The notes beneath the pieces were generated by a model. That model was not told the DNA's origin. It ran no database searches and saw nothing but the letters and a program-made list of their open reading frames with translations. Source: Noviluteimonas caseinilytica (lineage in GTDB: Bacteria; Pseudomonadota; Gammaproteobacteria; Xanthomonadales; Xanthomonadaceae). From it: a stretch of 64,000 nt of DNA. The stretch covers positions 2,790,001-2,854,000 of the forward strand of contig NZ_AP024545.1 of assembly GCF_018406605.1 (NCBI RefSeq), in the 5' to 3' direction. Shown in pieces: positions 14,834-22,774 of the stretch. Numbering within the stretch: position 1 is the first letter of the stretch; the number at the start of each line of letters is the position of its first letter. The position numbers were made by a program, and so were the translations under genes.

Positions 14834-15196
14834 ATGAAACTTGGGCCTTTCTTGATCGTGCTTTTGGCGCTGCCATTAGCCGGATGCGCAGGCGGCACCC
14901 AGGAGCCTGTGGAAATTCGCAATGCCTGCAACACGTTCGTTTCCGAGGGCGCACCAAGACAGACGCCGGAATTACGGCATGGCAAGGGCGGGCTGGAGCT
15001 CATCGTGTCGTTCACACCTGCCAAGGACCCCGAAGCCGATGCGGTCTTCAAGGCTGCAAAGCGCGGCCCTACAACTTTGATCGTTTTTCCGAGCAAAGAG
15101 CGCGTGCAGGCGCTCGGCGAGGAAGACGGGTACCTCGTTCTCTCGGTGCAGTCGGAGGCCGACGCCAAGCGCGTGGAGCGCTTGCTCTGCTTTTAG
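14834..15196 (+). CDS. Lipoprotein, 120 aa
   Basis: ATG 14834 with a GGAAATG context. Leader MKLGPFLIVLLALPLAGC gives a strong lipobox. The mature part contains two alpha/beta-looking units (GLELIVSFTPAKDPEA, GPTTLIVFPSKERVQ, YLVLSVQSEADAKR). No family is recognised. Confidence 0.65.
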   Translation: MKLGPFLIVLLALPLAGCAGGTQEPVEIRNACNTFVSEGAPRQTPELRHGKGGLELIVSFTPAKDPEADAVFKAAKRGPTTLIVFPSKERVQALGEEDGYLVLSVQSEADAKRVERLLCF

Positions 15197-15230
15197 CAGT
15201 CGCACAGCAGTAGCACCTAAGACTCTTGCG

Positions 15231-15260
15231 GATGTCCGCTTCTGGCCGATAGCGGACATT
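15231..15260 (+). repeat. Array repeat 29, left half only
   Basis: Intact; 19 bases before the start of duplicated cassette copy B, mirroring repeat 3 and copy A. Confidence 0.9.
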
Positions 15261-15279
15261 CGTTTTCCGGAGGATTGAA

Positions 15280-15478
15280 GTGAACTCGCGACGCAAGATC
15301 TGTGCCCGTCGACTCAACAACGACGACGACCCGCTTTCCACTGATTGCGGCGGCGACTGCTGGGGTTGCGTTGGACCCCATGGAAGACGGTTGGCCACAG
15401 TCAGCCGCGAAGGTCGCCGAAGAAATCGTTGCGGGGCTCCGGGAGCCCGACGGGACCGCGAAACCACCGCCCCAGTGA
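15280..15478 (+). pseudogene. Broken copy B of the duplicated Cys-containing cassette gene
   Basis: GTG 15280 reads RRLNNDDDPLSTDCGGDCWG, then CVGP. At a run of four C (15375-15380 region; copy A has three) the frame shifts away from the conserved tail MEDGWPQSAAKVAEEI that ends at TGA 15476-15478. Removing one C would restore a 66-residue protein with CxxxCxxC cysteines. It is a second, independent inactivation of the same gene family. An assembly or sequencing slip in the C run could also explain it. Confidence 0.7.
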
Positions 15479-15543
15479 TGTCCGCTCCTGGCCGATAGCG
15501 GGCATCCAACCTGAGCGTCCGCTTCCGACCCAAAGCGGACATT
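15477..15543 (+). repeat. Array repeat 30, full
   Basis: Starts on the stop codon of copy B. The same junction (CCCCAGTGATGTCCGCT) occurs at copy A, where the repeat is then truncated. Confidence 0.9.
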
Positions 15544-15638
15544 CGAAGTGTCATAACTCCGTCGCCCTTGGCCCAGTCATGAGCTTGTTGGTCCGCCCCA
15601 GCTTGCATAAGCTCATTGGACCTATTGAGAGGGTTGCC

Positions 15639-16028
15639 ATGAAGTTCAAGTCGCCGGTGTCCAGCCGTTACGCAGCGATGCTGATGGTTCTTGCTGCAGT
15701 CATCCACTCGCTGGTGGCCTTTGATCTAGTGCTGCACTTCATTCCGGATACACCGGAGGCTCAAGCCTTGTGGGCAGTTGGACCGCTGGTTAAGTGCCTG
15801 TGGATCGCCTTTGTCATTCTGGGAGCGGCAACCGCCATCCTCCTGTACCGCGCTCCCCTGGCTGGCTTCTTGTCATCCCTGTTGGCGAGCGCGTGCCTCT
15901 ACTTGGCCAGCGTCGGTCTCTGGCAAGGCGTGAAAGGAGGGTTCTGGATTGTCATGGCTGCCAACGTGCTGGCTGCATTTGGCGCGTGGCAGGCAATTCG
16001 CCCCAAGACGACTCGCGGCTCGGCTTGA
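15639..16028 (+). CDS. Four-helix membrane protein, 129 aa
   Basis: ATG 15639 (MKFKSPVSSRYAAMLMVLAA). Four hydrophobic segments, about residues 10-30, 42-66, 70-90 and 98-118; basic C-terminus. A promoter-like TTGCATAAGC lies at 15603-15612. No family is recognised. Confidence 0.6.
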   Translation: MKFKSPVSSRYAAMLMVLAAVIHSLVAFDLVLHFIPDTPEAQALWAVGPLVKCLWIAFVILGAATAILLYRAPLAGFLSSLLASACLYLASVGLWQGVKGGFWIVMAANVLAAFGAWQAIRPKTTRGSA

Positions 16029-16037
16029 TTGTTGGCG

Positions 16038-16099
16038 AATGTCCGCTTCTGGCCGAAAGCGGACATTCGCCCACCCGGCTTCGACCCATTGCAGACATT
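16038..16099 (+). repeat. Array repeat 31, full, right half diverged
   Basis: Left half is consensus; the right half has lost its first arm (GGCTTCGACCCATTGCAGAC). Confidence 0.85.
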
Positions 16100-16244
16100 C
16101 GATCGGTTCGGCCGCCTTCCGGCCGGCGATCACGAGACCAACGATGACCGCCATCGCCTGCGCTTGACGTAGAACCTACGGATGCCGGCCGCAACCGTTC
16201 GCGTCACTTGCACATCCAGAAGGTCGACAGCGGGAGACTCGCTA

Positions 16245-18659
16245 ATGAGAGCTGGAACTGTCGCCCTGGTGGCAATGTGGCTAGCCGTGTCAATGATTTC
16301 GCGCGCCGCCGAGCCCCAGGCCAGGCCAACGTACTTGCAGAGCGAAAACCCGACCACGCCGATCGTGGCGCAATCCCGCGCAGTCTGGGACGCGTTGCCG
16401 AGCGGGTCGGTGCCTCCATCGACGCCACTGAAGGTCGTGCGCCCCGGTCAGTTTTCCTACATGCCGCCCGTCACGGAAGTCGCGTCACCCGATCACCGGC
16501 AAGTGGCGGGCACGCAGGACGGCAACCTCTACGTCCGTCCGGCAACGAGCGATTCCGTTCGCGTGTTGGCAACGGCCGACGACGCCGGGCACTGGGACAT
16601 CGAAGGTGCGCTCTGGTCGCCCGATGGCGCATCGCTGGCCGTCAAGAAGATCGACGACGCCCAGGTGCCGCTGACCACGCTGACGGGCGAACAATTCGGC
16701 CCGACGAAAATGCGGAAGGTGCGCTATTCGCGCGTGGGCCAGCCGTTGCCGAAGACGCAACTGTACGTCGTCGACGCAAGTACGGGCCGGGCGACGCCCA
16801 TCCTGCACGATCCTGCCCAACCTTATGTCCAATTGCTGGAGTGGCGCCACGATTCGCGCCAGTTGCGGCTGTTGCGCGCGGATCGTTACCAGACCCACCT
16901 GGACTTGCTGGTCGCCGATCCCCGCAACGGACAAATTCGCGTGCTGCTGGCGGAACCCAAGCCGATCTCGCTGCTCGGTTTGAACATGCTCGATGGCTAC
17001 ACCCAACAATTGCTCGCGCAGAAGATCGTCACTTTTCTGCCCGACGACTCGTTCGTCTGGACCAGCGACCGCACGGGGTTCCGGCATCTGTATCACTACA
17101 ACGCAGATGGCACGCTGCGCCGTGCATTGACCGAACAACACATGGCAGGTTGGGTCGACCGCGTCATCGAAGTGGACGTGCCGAACCGGATCGTCTACGC
17201 GAAGGCCAATGGCCACGCCCGCAATCCCTATTTCGATCGACTGGTCCGCATCGAGCTCGACACCGGCAAGATCACCACGATCGCCGAAGCCGACCACATC
17301 CCGGCCATCAAGTTTTCAGCGGACAAGAGCAGGCTCTGGCTGATCCGGGCGGGATTTCCGCAAACGCGTCGCATCGAGGAGATCACCAGCACGGGCACCG
17401 CGGTCAGGACGGTGTGGGAAGCCGACTGGCGGGAGGCCGTCGCGAATGGATACGCGGCCCCCGAAACCGCGCTGGTGCCCGCGGCGGACGGCAAGACGCT
17501 GCTTCGCGCCATCGTGGTGGCCCCGCATCCGCTCGAACCCGGCAAACGCTACCCGGTCATCCAGGACATCTACGGCGGCCCGAACGCCAGCGTCGTGCCG
17601 CCCAGCCCGACCAACCAGAACCTCGCCCAGATGCGCCGGATCGCACAGCAGGGCTTCGTGGTGGTGATGCTGGATGGCCGCGGCACGCCCGGGCGCGGGC
17701 GCGCATTCCAGAATTTCGGATATGGGCGTTTTGGGCAAGTCGAGCCGGCGGACCAGGTGGCTGGCCTGCGCAACCTGGCCAGGGACCGCCCGTACATGGA
17801 TCTGTCGCGCGTTGGCGTCATGGGCGGAAGTTGGGGCGGCTACTTCGGATTGCGCACCATGCTGCTGGCACCGGAGCAGTACAAGGCGGGCGTGTTCGCT
17901 GCCGGTGCGTTCGAACTGTCGACGATGCGCGTCGCCGCCGAACCGTACATGGGCTGCGCGCCGGACGATTGCGCGGACGCGTATGCCGCCGGATCGAACC
18001 TGGCGTTGGTGGAGCGACTGCAGGCACCGCTCCTGATCCTCCACGGCACCGCCGACGACGACGTGCTGATCGAAGAATCCAGGCAACTGGTCTCCGCACT
18101 CGAACGCGCCGGCAAGCCGCATACGTTCGTGGCATTGGACGGCGCGACCCACGCGATGTGGGAAGAACCGCAAGCCGACGAGGCGCGCATCGCGTTCTTC
18201 CGGCAGCACCTGGTGGAGACGAGCGGGCAGGCCAATGAATCCGCGACCGCAGCGCAGATCGCCGCCGGGATCACGACTGCAAACGCATTCTGGGCCGACG
18301 GGATCCGCAGGCAGGATCCGGCCATGCTTGCCCAGGTGATGGCGCCGGAGTATCGACTGACCTTCGAGAACAGCAGCAAGCGCGTCGACCTGGCGAGTTG
18401 GATGCGCAACTTCATGACAATGAAGATGCATGGCTACAACCCGAGCATGACCGCCTTGCGCCTGATCGGTCCCGACACCGTCGTGGCAACCGTGGTTTCG
18501 GACTGGAACGCGACGCTCTCGAACGGCAATTCCGTGCGGGAGACGTTTGTTGCGCATGACACCTGGGCGTGGCGCGGGAATCGGTGGGTTGCGACGGGGC
18601 GCCATGTCGTCGAGCTGAAGGTGCTCGACCAGCCGGATAAGCGGTCGAGTGGAAAGTAG
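16245..18659 (+). CDS. S9-family (DPP4-like) secreted serine peptidase with C-terminal NTF2-like domain, 804 aa
   Basis: ATG 16245 gives a signal peptide ending SRAAEPQ. Residues 30-440 form the beta-propeller of dipeptidyl peptidase IV-type enzymes (VRPATSDSVRVLATADDAG, LWSPDGASLAVKKI). Residues 450-660 are the alpha/beta hydrolase: nucleophile Ser529 in GGSWGGY, Asp604 in HGTADDDV, His636 in GATHAMW. It probably cleaves dipeptides from peptide N-termini in the periplasm. After residue 665 an extra domain (FWADGIRRQDPAMLAQVMAP ... HDTWAWRGNRWVATG) looks like a SnoaL/DUF4440 fold, an unusual fusion. It is by far the largest gene in the array. Confidence 0.85.
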   Translation: MRAGTVALVAMWLAVSMISRAAEPQARPTYLQSENPTTPIVAQSRAVWDALPSGSVPPSTPLKVVRPGQFSYMPPVTEVASPDHRQVAGTQDGNLYVRPATSDSVRVLATADDAGHWDIEGALWSPDGASLAVKKIDDAQVPLTTLTGEQFGPTKMRKVRYSRVGQPLPKTQLYVVDASTGRATPILHDPAQPYVQLLEWRHDSRQLRLLRADRYQTHLDLLVADPRNGQIRVLLAEPKPISLLGLNMLDGYTQQLLAQKIVTFLPDDSFVWTSDRTGFRHLYHYNADGTLRRALTEQHMAGWVDRVIEVDVPNRIVYAKANGHARNPYFDRLVRIELDTGKITTIAEADHIPAIKFSADKSRLWLIRAGFPQTRRIEEITSTGTAVRTVWEADWREAVANGYAAPETALVPAADGKTLLRAIVVAPHPLEPGKRYPVIQDIYGGPNASVVPPSPTNQNLAQMRRIAQQGFVVVMLDGRGTPGRGRAFQNFGYGRFGQVEPADQVAGLRNLARDRPYMDLSRVGVMGGSWGGYFGLRTMLLAPEQYKAGVFAAGAFELSTMRVAAEPYMGCAPDDCADAYAAGSNLALVERLQAPLLILHGTADDDVLIEESRQLVSALERAGKPHTFVALDGATHAMWEEPQADEARIAFFRQHLVETSGQANESATAAQIAAGITTANAFWADGIRRQDPAMLAQVMAPEYRLTFENSSKRVDLASWMRNFMTMKMHGYNPSMTALRLIGPDTVVATVVSDWNATLSNGNSVRETFVAHDTWAWRGNRWVATGRHVVELKVLDQPDKRSSGK

Positions 18660-18790
18660 GGGCTGCGCGGATTGCCCTTGCATTGATGCTGGCCACGCTG
18701 GCTGGCTGCGGCGGGCAGGGGACGCCTCCCAGCGTCGCGCCCGACGCAGCTCACGTTCCGCCGCCGCCTGACGTTGGGGATACTGAGCCG

Positions 18791-19279
18791 ATGAAACTGC
18801 ATCGATTGATCTTTTGCGTCGGTTCGCTCCTGGCCGCCGGCCCTGCATTCGCAGGCCCGACCCGATGCGATCTGCACGAATTCACGAGCTCACGTGAATT
18901 GCATCAGTACCTGAGCCTTCGCGCCGTTGAAGTCGTCAAGCGGGCAGCAAATCCGGATGGCGGGCTCGCGACGCTGGTCTCCCCAACGGCAACGTTCAAC
19001 CTCGGCGCTGGTGACGTGGGCCGCCCGTTGGGCACGGGCATCGATGGCGCTCGCGAGCTTGCGCGAACCATGAAGGCCGACACGTACCGCTTCCTGGGTT
19101 GGGACTACATGGACAGGTCGCCAGGTGCCTGCTCAAAGCCCGAGGTCGAAGTCGAGGTCGAGTTCATCGACAGCCAAGGCAAGCACGTGTCCCGCGTGAA
19201 GTTCACGTTCGAAACGGGCCACGTTCGCGTGGTTAGCGCCGTGGGCTGGGAACAATCGTTCGAAACAGGTCGGCTGTAA
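18791..19279 (+). CDS. Secreted protein, 162 aa
   Basis: ATG 18791 starts a clean signal peptide (LIFCVGSLLAAGPAFA). The frame also extends up to 18683 and includes a separate lipobox-like leader (LATLAGCGGQG), as if a broken lipoprotein leader had been joined in front. The mature protein is alpha/beta (HQYLSLRAVEVVKRAANPDG, PEVEVEVEFIDSQGKHVSRV). No family is recognised. It follows the peptidase without an intervening repeat, so the two share one interval. Confidence 0.55.
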   Translation: MKLHRLIFCVGSLLAAGPAFAGPTRCDLHEFTSSRELHQYLSLRAVEVVKRAANPDGGLATLVSPTATFNLGAGDVGRPLGTGIDGARELARTMKADTYRFLGWDYMDRSPGACSKPEVEVEVEFIDSQGKHVSRVKFTFETGHVRVVSAVGWEQSFETGRL

Positions 19280-19300
19280 GATCGAGTCGGACCCAACGCC

Positions 19301-19329
19301 AACGTCCGCTCCTGGCCGATAGCGGACAC
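19301..19329 (+). repeat. Array repeat 32, left half only
   Basis: CTCCTGGCCGATAGCGGACA; first repeat after a 3.2-kb repeat-free stretch. Confidence 0.8.
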
Positions 19330-19436
19330 CTGGGTGCGTACGTGGTTCACGCGACAGGATCACCGAGACCGATGTGGAAATTCCTCAAAGCCAAATCTCC
19401 CGGGACCGGTCGACGACGCCCACCAAGAAGCCTGAA

Positions 19437-19733
19437 ATGAGTTATCGCTGCATTGCCCTGATCACGATGGCCGCGCTTGCTGCTTGCACGGCAGCGACGG
19501 AGTCGAAGGTCACGAGCGCGACATGGGTTTACGAGACGGAGGAGGAGGCCGCGTACGCGGGTGCGATCAACCGGCCCGAGCCGCGCCCGATTGCTGCGCT
19601 GGACCAGGGCGAAACCGTCGGTGTCCTCGACGACACGTATGGAAAGGACTATTGGGCTTGCCGCGTGCGGACGCCGGGCGGACAAACGGGTTGGGTGCTG
19701 TGCACGTCGCTGGACTATCGCGCCGAGGACTGA
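19437..19733 (+). CDS. Lipoprotein with SH3-like domain, 98 aa
   Basis: ATG 19437. Lipobox LAAC near residue 16. The C-terminal part (GETVGVLDDTYGKDYWACRV, then GQTGWVLC) has the strand and turn pattern of bacterial SH3-like domains, which often bind peptidoglycan or peptides in the envelope. Its 3' end overlaps the 3' end of the convergent gene by 19 bases. Confidence 0.6.
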   Translation: MSYRCIALITMAALAACTAATESKVTSATWVYETEEEAAYAGAINRPEPRPIAALDQGETVGVLDDTYGKDYWACRVRTPGGQTGWVLCTSLDYRAED

Positions 19734-20026
19734 CCGCTTCCGGCCGACAGGACATCCGACGCAGCGCTTGCCACCTCAGGCGCTGTGCTGGAGGGCGTCG
19801 TGAGCAGCTCCGTGACCTGGAGCTGACGGACGACGAGATGGTCGATTTCCAGTCGCTTGATGCGTGCCCGTCCGATGACCAGGCGACCGATGACCAGGGC
19901 ACCGATGGCCGCCGCGCCAACGGCGATCGCGCCCAGCGTCATCCCGCCCAGCGCCAGGGCGCCCGTGGACTGCGCACCGACCGCCTTTGCGGGGACTGCG
20001 CTGGAGCGTGTGTGTTCGCGTTTCAT
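19715..20026 (-). CDS. Pentapeptide-repeat-like protein on the reverse strand, 103 aa
   Basis: Reverse start at ATG 20026 (MKREHTRSSAVPAKAVGAQS). Residues 20-72 show a five-residue rhythm: TLGAI AVGAA AIGAL VIGRL VIGRA RIKRL EIDHL VVRQL. This pattern predicts a small right-handed quadrilateral beta-helix. The last residues are encoded by the degenerate repeat 33, so the natural C-terminus may have been altered. I recall similar proteins as uncharacterised. It is one of two clear reverse genes in the array. Confidence 0.6.
   Translation of the reverse strand: MKREHTRSSAVPAKAVGAQSTGALALGGMTLGAIAVGAAAIGALVIGRLVIGRARIKRLEIDHLVVRQLQVTELLTTPSSTAPEVASAASDVLSAGSGQSSAR
19731..19755 (+). repeat. Array repeat 33, degenerate left half
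   Basis: GACCGCTTCCGGCCGACAGG then ACAT, lying within the 3' end of the reverse gene. Confidence 0.6.
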
Positions 20027-20130
20027 GGTTTGAAGGTTGTCGGCGACTGTCTTAGCCGAGGGGACGGCGCAGGCGACGCAAATCGGCCAAGCATTCCGTG
20101 AAGCGCGCCTCCGTGATTGCAGGGCCATGG

Positions 20131-20159
20131 GTGGCCGCTTTCGACCCAAAGCGGACATT
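20131..20159 (+). repeat. Array repeat 34, right half only
   Basis: GCTTTCGACCCAAAGCGGAC with GTGGCC left arm; upstream of the reverse gene 19715-20026. Confidence 0.85.
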
Positions 20160-20236
20160 CGGCGCTCCCGTTCGTGTTGACTTGCGGGCCCGGTGATAAT
20201 CGCCGGGATCAACCTATTCGTCGGGCGTCACACACC

Positions 20237-20662
20237 ATGTTCAAGCCTTGGAAGCCGCTGGAAGAATCCTTAGGGAACAATCCCGGCCTCGACGTGCGCG
20301 TCGAGGATCGAAGCGTGACAATCGTTTGGGAGGAAGGGCGGAACGGGCAATGCATTTTCAGAATGCGAATCGCATTTGAGCAATGCTTGGCGAGCCTGAT
20401 GCTGTGGGATGAAAGCCCGATAGACTTCCCACCCGGTAGGTTGCCGCATGAATCGTTCGATCCGTCGCATTCCGATCCCTGCTCGGCGTGGGTGGAACGC
20501 TCCAGCGCCGTACGCGACCAATACGGGGAGTACGGCCAAATGCTCTACAAGCGAATCGACCGGTATTACTTCATTGGCCAGTCGACGGTGGTTCTTCTCG
20601 ATGTTGCAGACGCGGAACCAACGGTCACCATTGAGGTGCCTAGGACAGCCGCGGCCTGGTGA
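20237..20662 (+). CDS. Hypothetical soluble protein, 141 aa
   Basis: ATG 20237 (MFKPWKPLEESLGNNPG). Strands dominate the first half (LDVRVEDRSVTIVWEEG, CIFRMRIAFEQC), with LPHESFDPSHSDPCSAWVER in the middle and a terminal sheet (YYFIGQSTVVLLDVADAEPT). No signal peptide. The composition suggests an immunity-type protein, without a named family. Confidence 0.55.
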   Translation: MFKPWKPLEESLGNNPGLDVRVEDRSVTIVWEEGRNGQCIFRMRIAFEQCLASLMLWDESPIDFPPGRLPHESFDPSHSDPCSAWVERSSAVRDQYGEYGQMLYKRIDRYYFIGQSTVVLLDVADAEPTVTIEVPRTAAAW

Positions 20663-20671
20663 GTAACACCA

Positions 20672-20771
20672 AGTGTCCGCTTTTGGCCGAAAGCGGACAT
20701 TCAAGAAAACCAACTCCGCCGCCCGGTGACAGCCGGTCACCTAGTGACTGCTTTCGACCCAAAGCGGACAT
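20672..20771 (+). repeat. Array repeat 35, full with long spacer
   Basis: Left half 20672-20701, right half 20743-20771, separated by about 41 bases that include a small palindrome (GGTGACAGCCGGTCACC). Confidence 0.9.
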
Positions 20772-20807
20772 ACGGTAGGGTGGGTCTATCCCAGGGAGCG
20801 GCAAGTA

Positions 20808-21347
20808 ATGAACGTTCGATTTCTGTTCGCGGGACTCTTGCTGGCGACCTCGGCTAGCGCCGGCGTTCCGAGCGTCAAGAGCTCCTATGTCAGTGCATCT
20901 CGTGCTGGTGTCGGAAGGGTTGTCGAGGCGGATGAAGTGTCACGCGCTGGGCTTCCGGCAGTTTTCGTGTACCGCATCGCGTCCCGTCAGGGGAGCAACC
21001 TTCGGATATGTACAGGGGAGAGGTTTGCGGTTGGTTCTCCGGTGCTTTTCGTGATCGAGAAAGCCAACAAGAGCAATGCTTGTCCGAGTGATGCGACATT
21101 CGTGCCTGTCGAAAGCATGCGCACGTTTGTGCTTGAAGGCGTGTCCTCTCCCTTGCATCGAAGGATTGCGATCAGAGCGAACTATCCGCAATCAGTGGCT
21201 TTGGGCTGCCCCCACATGAAGCTGGTATCGGTAAGTTCGACGGCGCGGGATATCGCTACCAGGAGGACGATTGATTCGTTTCCGCTGTCCGATCCGGGGA
21301 CGTATTTCTATCTGGACGATTTCATGCAGTGCGTGGGGCGGAAATAG
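20808..21347 (+). CDS. Secreted protein, 179 aa
   Basis: ATG 20808 with GGGAGCGGC upstream. Signal peptide MNVRFLFAGLLLATSASA. The mature part has four cysteines (RICTGERF, NACPSDAT, ALGCPHMK, FMQCVGRK) and a strand-rich core, suggesting a disulfide-stabilised periplasmic fold. No family is recognised. It is the last gene before the array ends. Confidence 0.6.
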   Translation: MNVRFLFAGLLLATSASAGVPSVKSSYVSASRAGVGRVVEADEVSRAGLPAVFVYRIASRQGSNLRICTGERFAVGSPVLFVIEKANKSNACPSDATFVPVESMRTFVLEGVSSPLHRRIAIRANYPQSVALGCPHMKLVSVSSTARDIATRRTIDSFPLSDPGTYFYLDDFMQCVGRK

Positions 21348-21426
21348 CGTGCGCGACGCGCCAAGCCGAACTCTGTCCGTCGTCCATCAAATGCCGACCG
21401 GTTCAACCTCGGTGCCGGTGCGCGAG

Positions 21427-21450
21427 CATGCCGCCTCTGGCCGATAGCGG
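21427..21450 (+). repeat. Array repeat 36, degenerate left half, last copy
   Basis: GCCTCTGGCCGATAGCGG. No further copies were seen between here and 64 kb. Confidence 0.65.
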
Positions 21451-21487
21451 TTCAACCAATTCGCCACGCTGATCGTGCGATAGCAGC

Positions 21488-21781
21488 TTGGACCTGCTCC
21501 ACACCACCTCCGAGCCGCTCCACACCAGCGCCCACCTGATGCATAGCACCTTCGACCTGCTGCATTGGAGCTGCGACCTCGAATACATGCGTCGCCACCC
21601 CCTCCATTGCAGGTCCGAACCCCTCCACACCAGCCAATCGCTGCTCTGTAGGAATCCGAACCTGCTCGGCACCCATTGCCGACCCCTCGTCAGCAGGTCC
21701 AAGCCGCTCTGTATGACCCGCGACCTGCAAACGTCCAACTTCCAATCGCTATCGCGCCGTGCGCCGCCTCATTCGCCCTGC
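21488..21781. repeat. 21-bp tandem repeat block, about 14 degenerate units
   Basis: Successive 21-base units share a pattern like tccGAcCTgCTccacaccag. Read on the reverse strand, units such as GACCTGCAATGGAG and GCAGGTCG show an internal dyad (GACCTGC/GCAGGTC). Because 21 is a multiple of 3, several frames stay open on both strands and translate as heptad-like repeats; none is a convincing gene. The block runs right up to the stop codon of the reverse gene 21769-22242. Confidence 0.8.
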
Positions 21782-22242
21782 AGCAGCGCCTTCGCCTTGC
21801 GGCGCGACTTGGCGAACAGCGAGCCCACGCCCTTGCGGAGTTCGTCCAGGCCCATGCTCTTGCCGAAGGCCTTCAGCAGCAGGTAGATGCCCAGGGCGGC
21901 GTCGTAGGCGTCGCTGCCCATGGCCAGGAGCGAATCTTCCCAGCACTGGTGGATGCGCGTGAGGCGGGAGAACAGCGGGAAGAGCCGGTCGTACGCGGCC
22001 ATGTCGGCGATGGCGTCGCGCAGGCCGACGGTCTCGGGCACCAGCTTCGGATTTTCCTGACCCACGATGAGGGTCTGCCGGGTGAACTGCTCCGACCGCG
22101 TCCCCATGCGCCGGATGCTGCGCCGGTCGTTGACGTCCAGCACGATGAAGTCCGGGAAGATGCGTTCGAGCACGTCCAGCGCGGCGGAGGCTTCGGCGAT
22201 CTGCTCGTCGGTGATGATGGTCTGGATGAGGTTCTGTGCCAT
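21769..22242 (-). CDS. Conserved helical hypothetical protein, 157 aa
   Basis: Reverse start at ATG 22242 (MAQNLIQTIITDEQIAEASA). All-helical, with TRSEQFTRQTLIVGQENPKL, YDRLFPLFSRLTRI and MGSDAYDAALGIYLLLKAFG. I recall homologs of this length in diverse bacteria annotated only as hypothetical. The 21-bp repeat block starts within its last codons, so gene and repeats may be a linked unit. Confidence 0.65.
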   Translation of the reverse strand: MAQNLIQTIITDEQIAEASAALDVLERIFPDFIVLDVNDRRSIRRMGTRSEQFTRQTLIVGQENPKLVPETVGLRDAIADMAAYDRLFPLFSRLTRIHQCWEDSLLAMGSDAYDAALGIYLLLKAFGKSMGLDELRKGVGSLFAKSRRKAKALLQGE

Positions 22243-22388
22243 TTCGGTGTCGCTCTTGCGGTGGTAGGGGAGCGAAATTTCCCTCCGCGGGATGGCCAGA
22301 AAAAATTGTTCCGTGGGGCATTTGCGCCAGAGGGCAATATGTGAGGCGAGGGCACCACGTTCCGGCTGGGGAGCCAAGGCATGGGCGG

Positions 22389-22706
22389 GTGGGGTTCTTG
22401 TGGTTCGGCATCGGGAGCGCATTGGCGCTCATGGTGGTTGGCGCGTTGGCCTGGAAGGGCTTGAGCGCGAATGCATGGGCCAAGGTGGCCTTCTTGTTCG
22501 CAGCTATCCCGGGAATGATCACGTACGCGGTGTCGGTGCTGGCGCTGGTGCGACGTCTCCGGTTCTGGAGCATAGCGGTTGCGTTGTTGCTTCCTTGGCC
22601 GAGGGTGTTCGTGCTCGTGGTGTGTGTTGCGCCGTTTGCGTACATGGCGTGGCTGTTGATCGACGGGAAGAATGTGCGCGCGGGCGCGGAAGAAGATGTG
22701 CATTGA
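22389..22706 (+). CDS. Membrane protein, 105 aa
   Basis: GTG 22389 is chosen because the upstream in-frame part is antisense to the neighbouring gene. About four hydrophobic segments fill the protein (FGIGSALALMVVGALAW, VAFLFAAIPGMITYAVSVLA, VFVLVVCVAPFAYMAWLLI), with an acidic end. No family is recognised. Confidence 0.5.
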   Translation: MGFLWFGIGSALALMVVGALAWKGLSANAWAKVAFLFAAIPGMITYAVSVLALVRRLRFWSIAVALLLPWPRVFVLVVCVAPFAYMAWLLIDGKNVRAGAEEDVH

Positions 22707-22774
22707 AGGTGCGAGACGAATCGAATGGGTTGTGCGTTGACCCGGTGATGCGTCGAAATGGACATTACGTGTGC

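Noticed and set aside
1..21450. Classical chromosomal integron with attC sites
   Set aside because: No consistent RYYYAAC/GTTRRRY core sites and no integrase gene in the window; only the layout is integron-like.
21403..21886. Heptad-rich open frames on both strands of the 21-bp repeat block
   Set aside because: Their openness follows from the period of 21; no start, ribosome site or independent sequence supports a gene.
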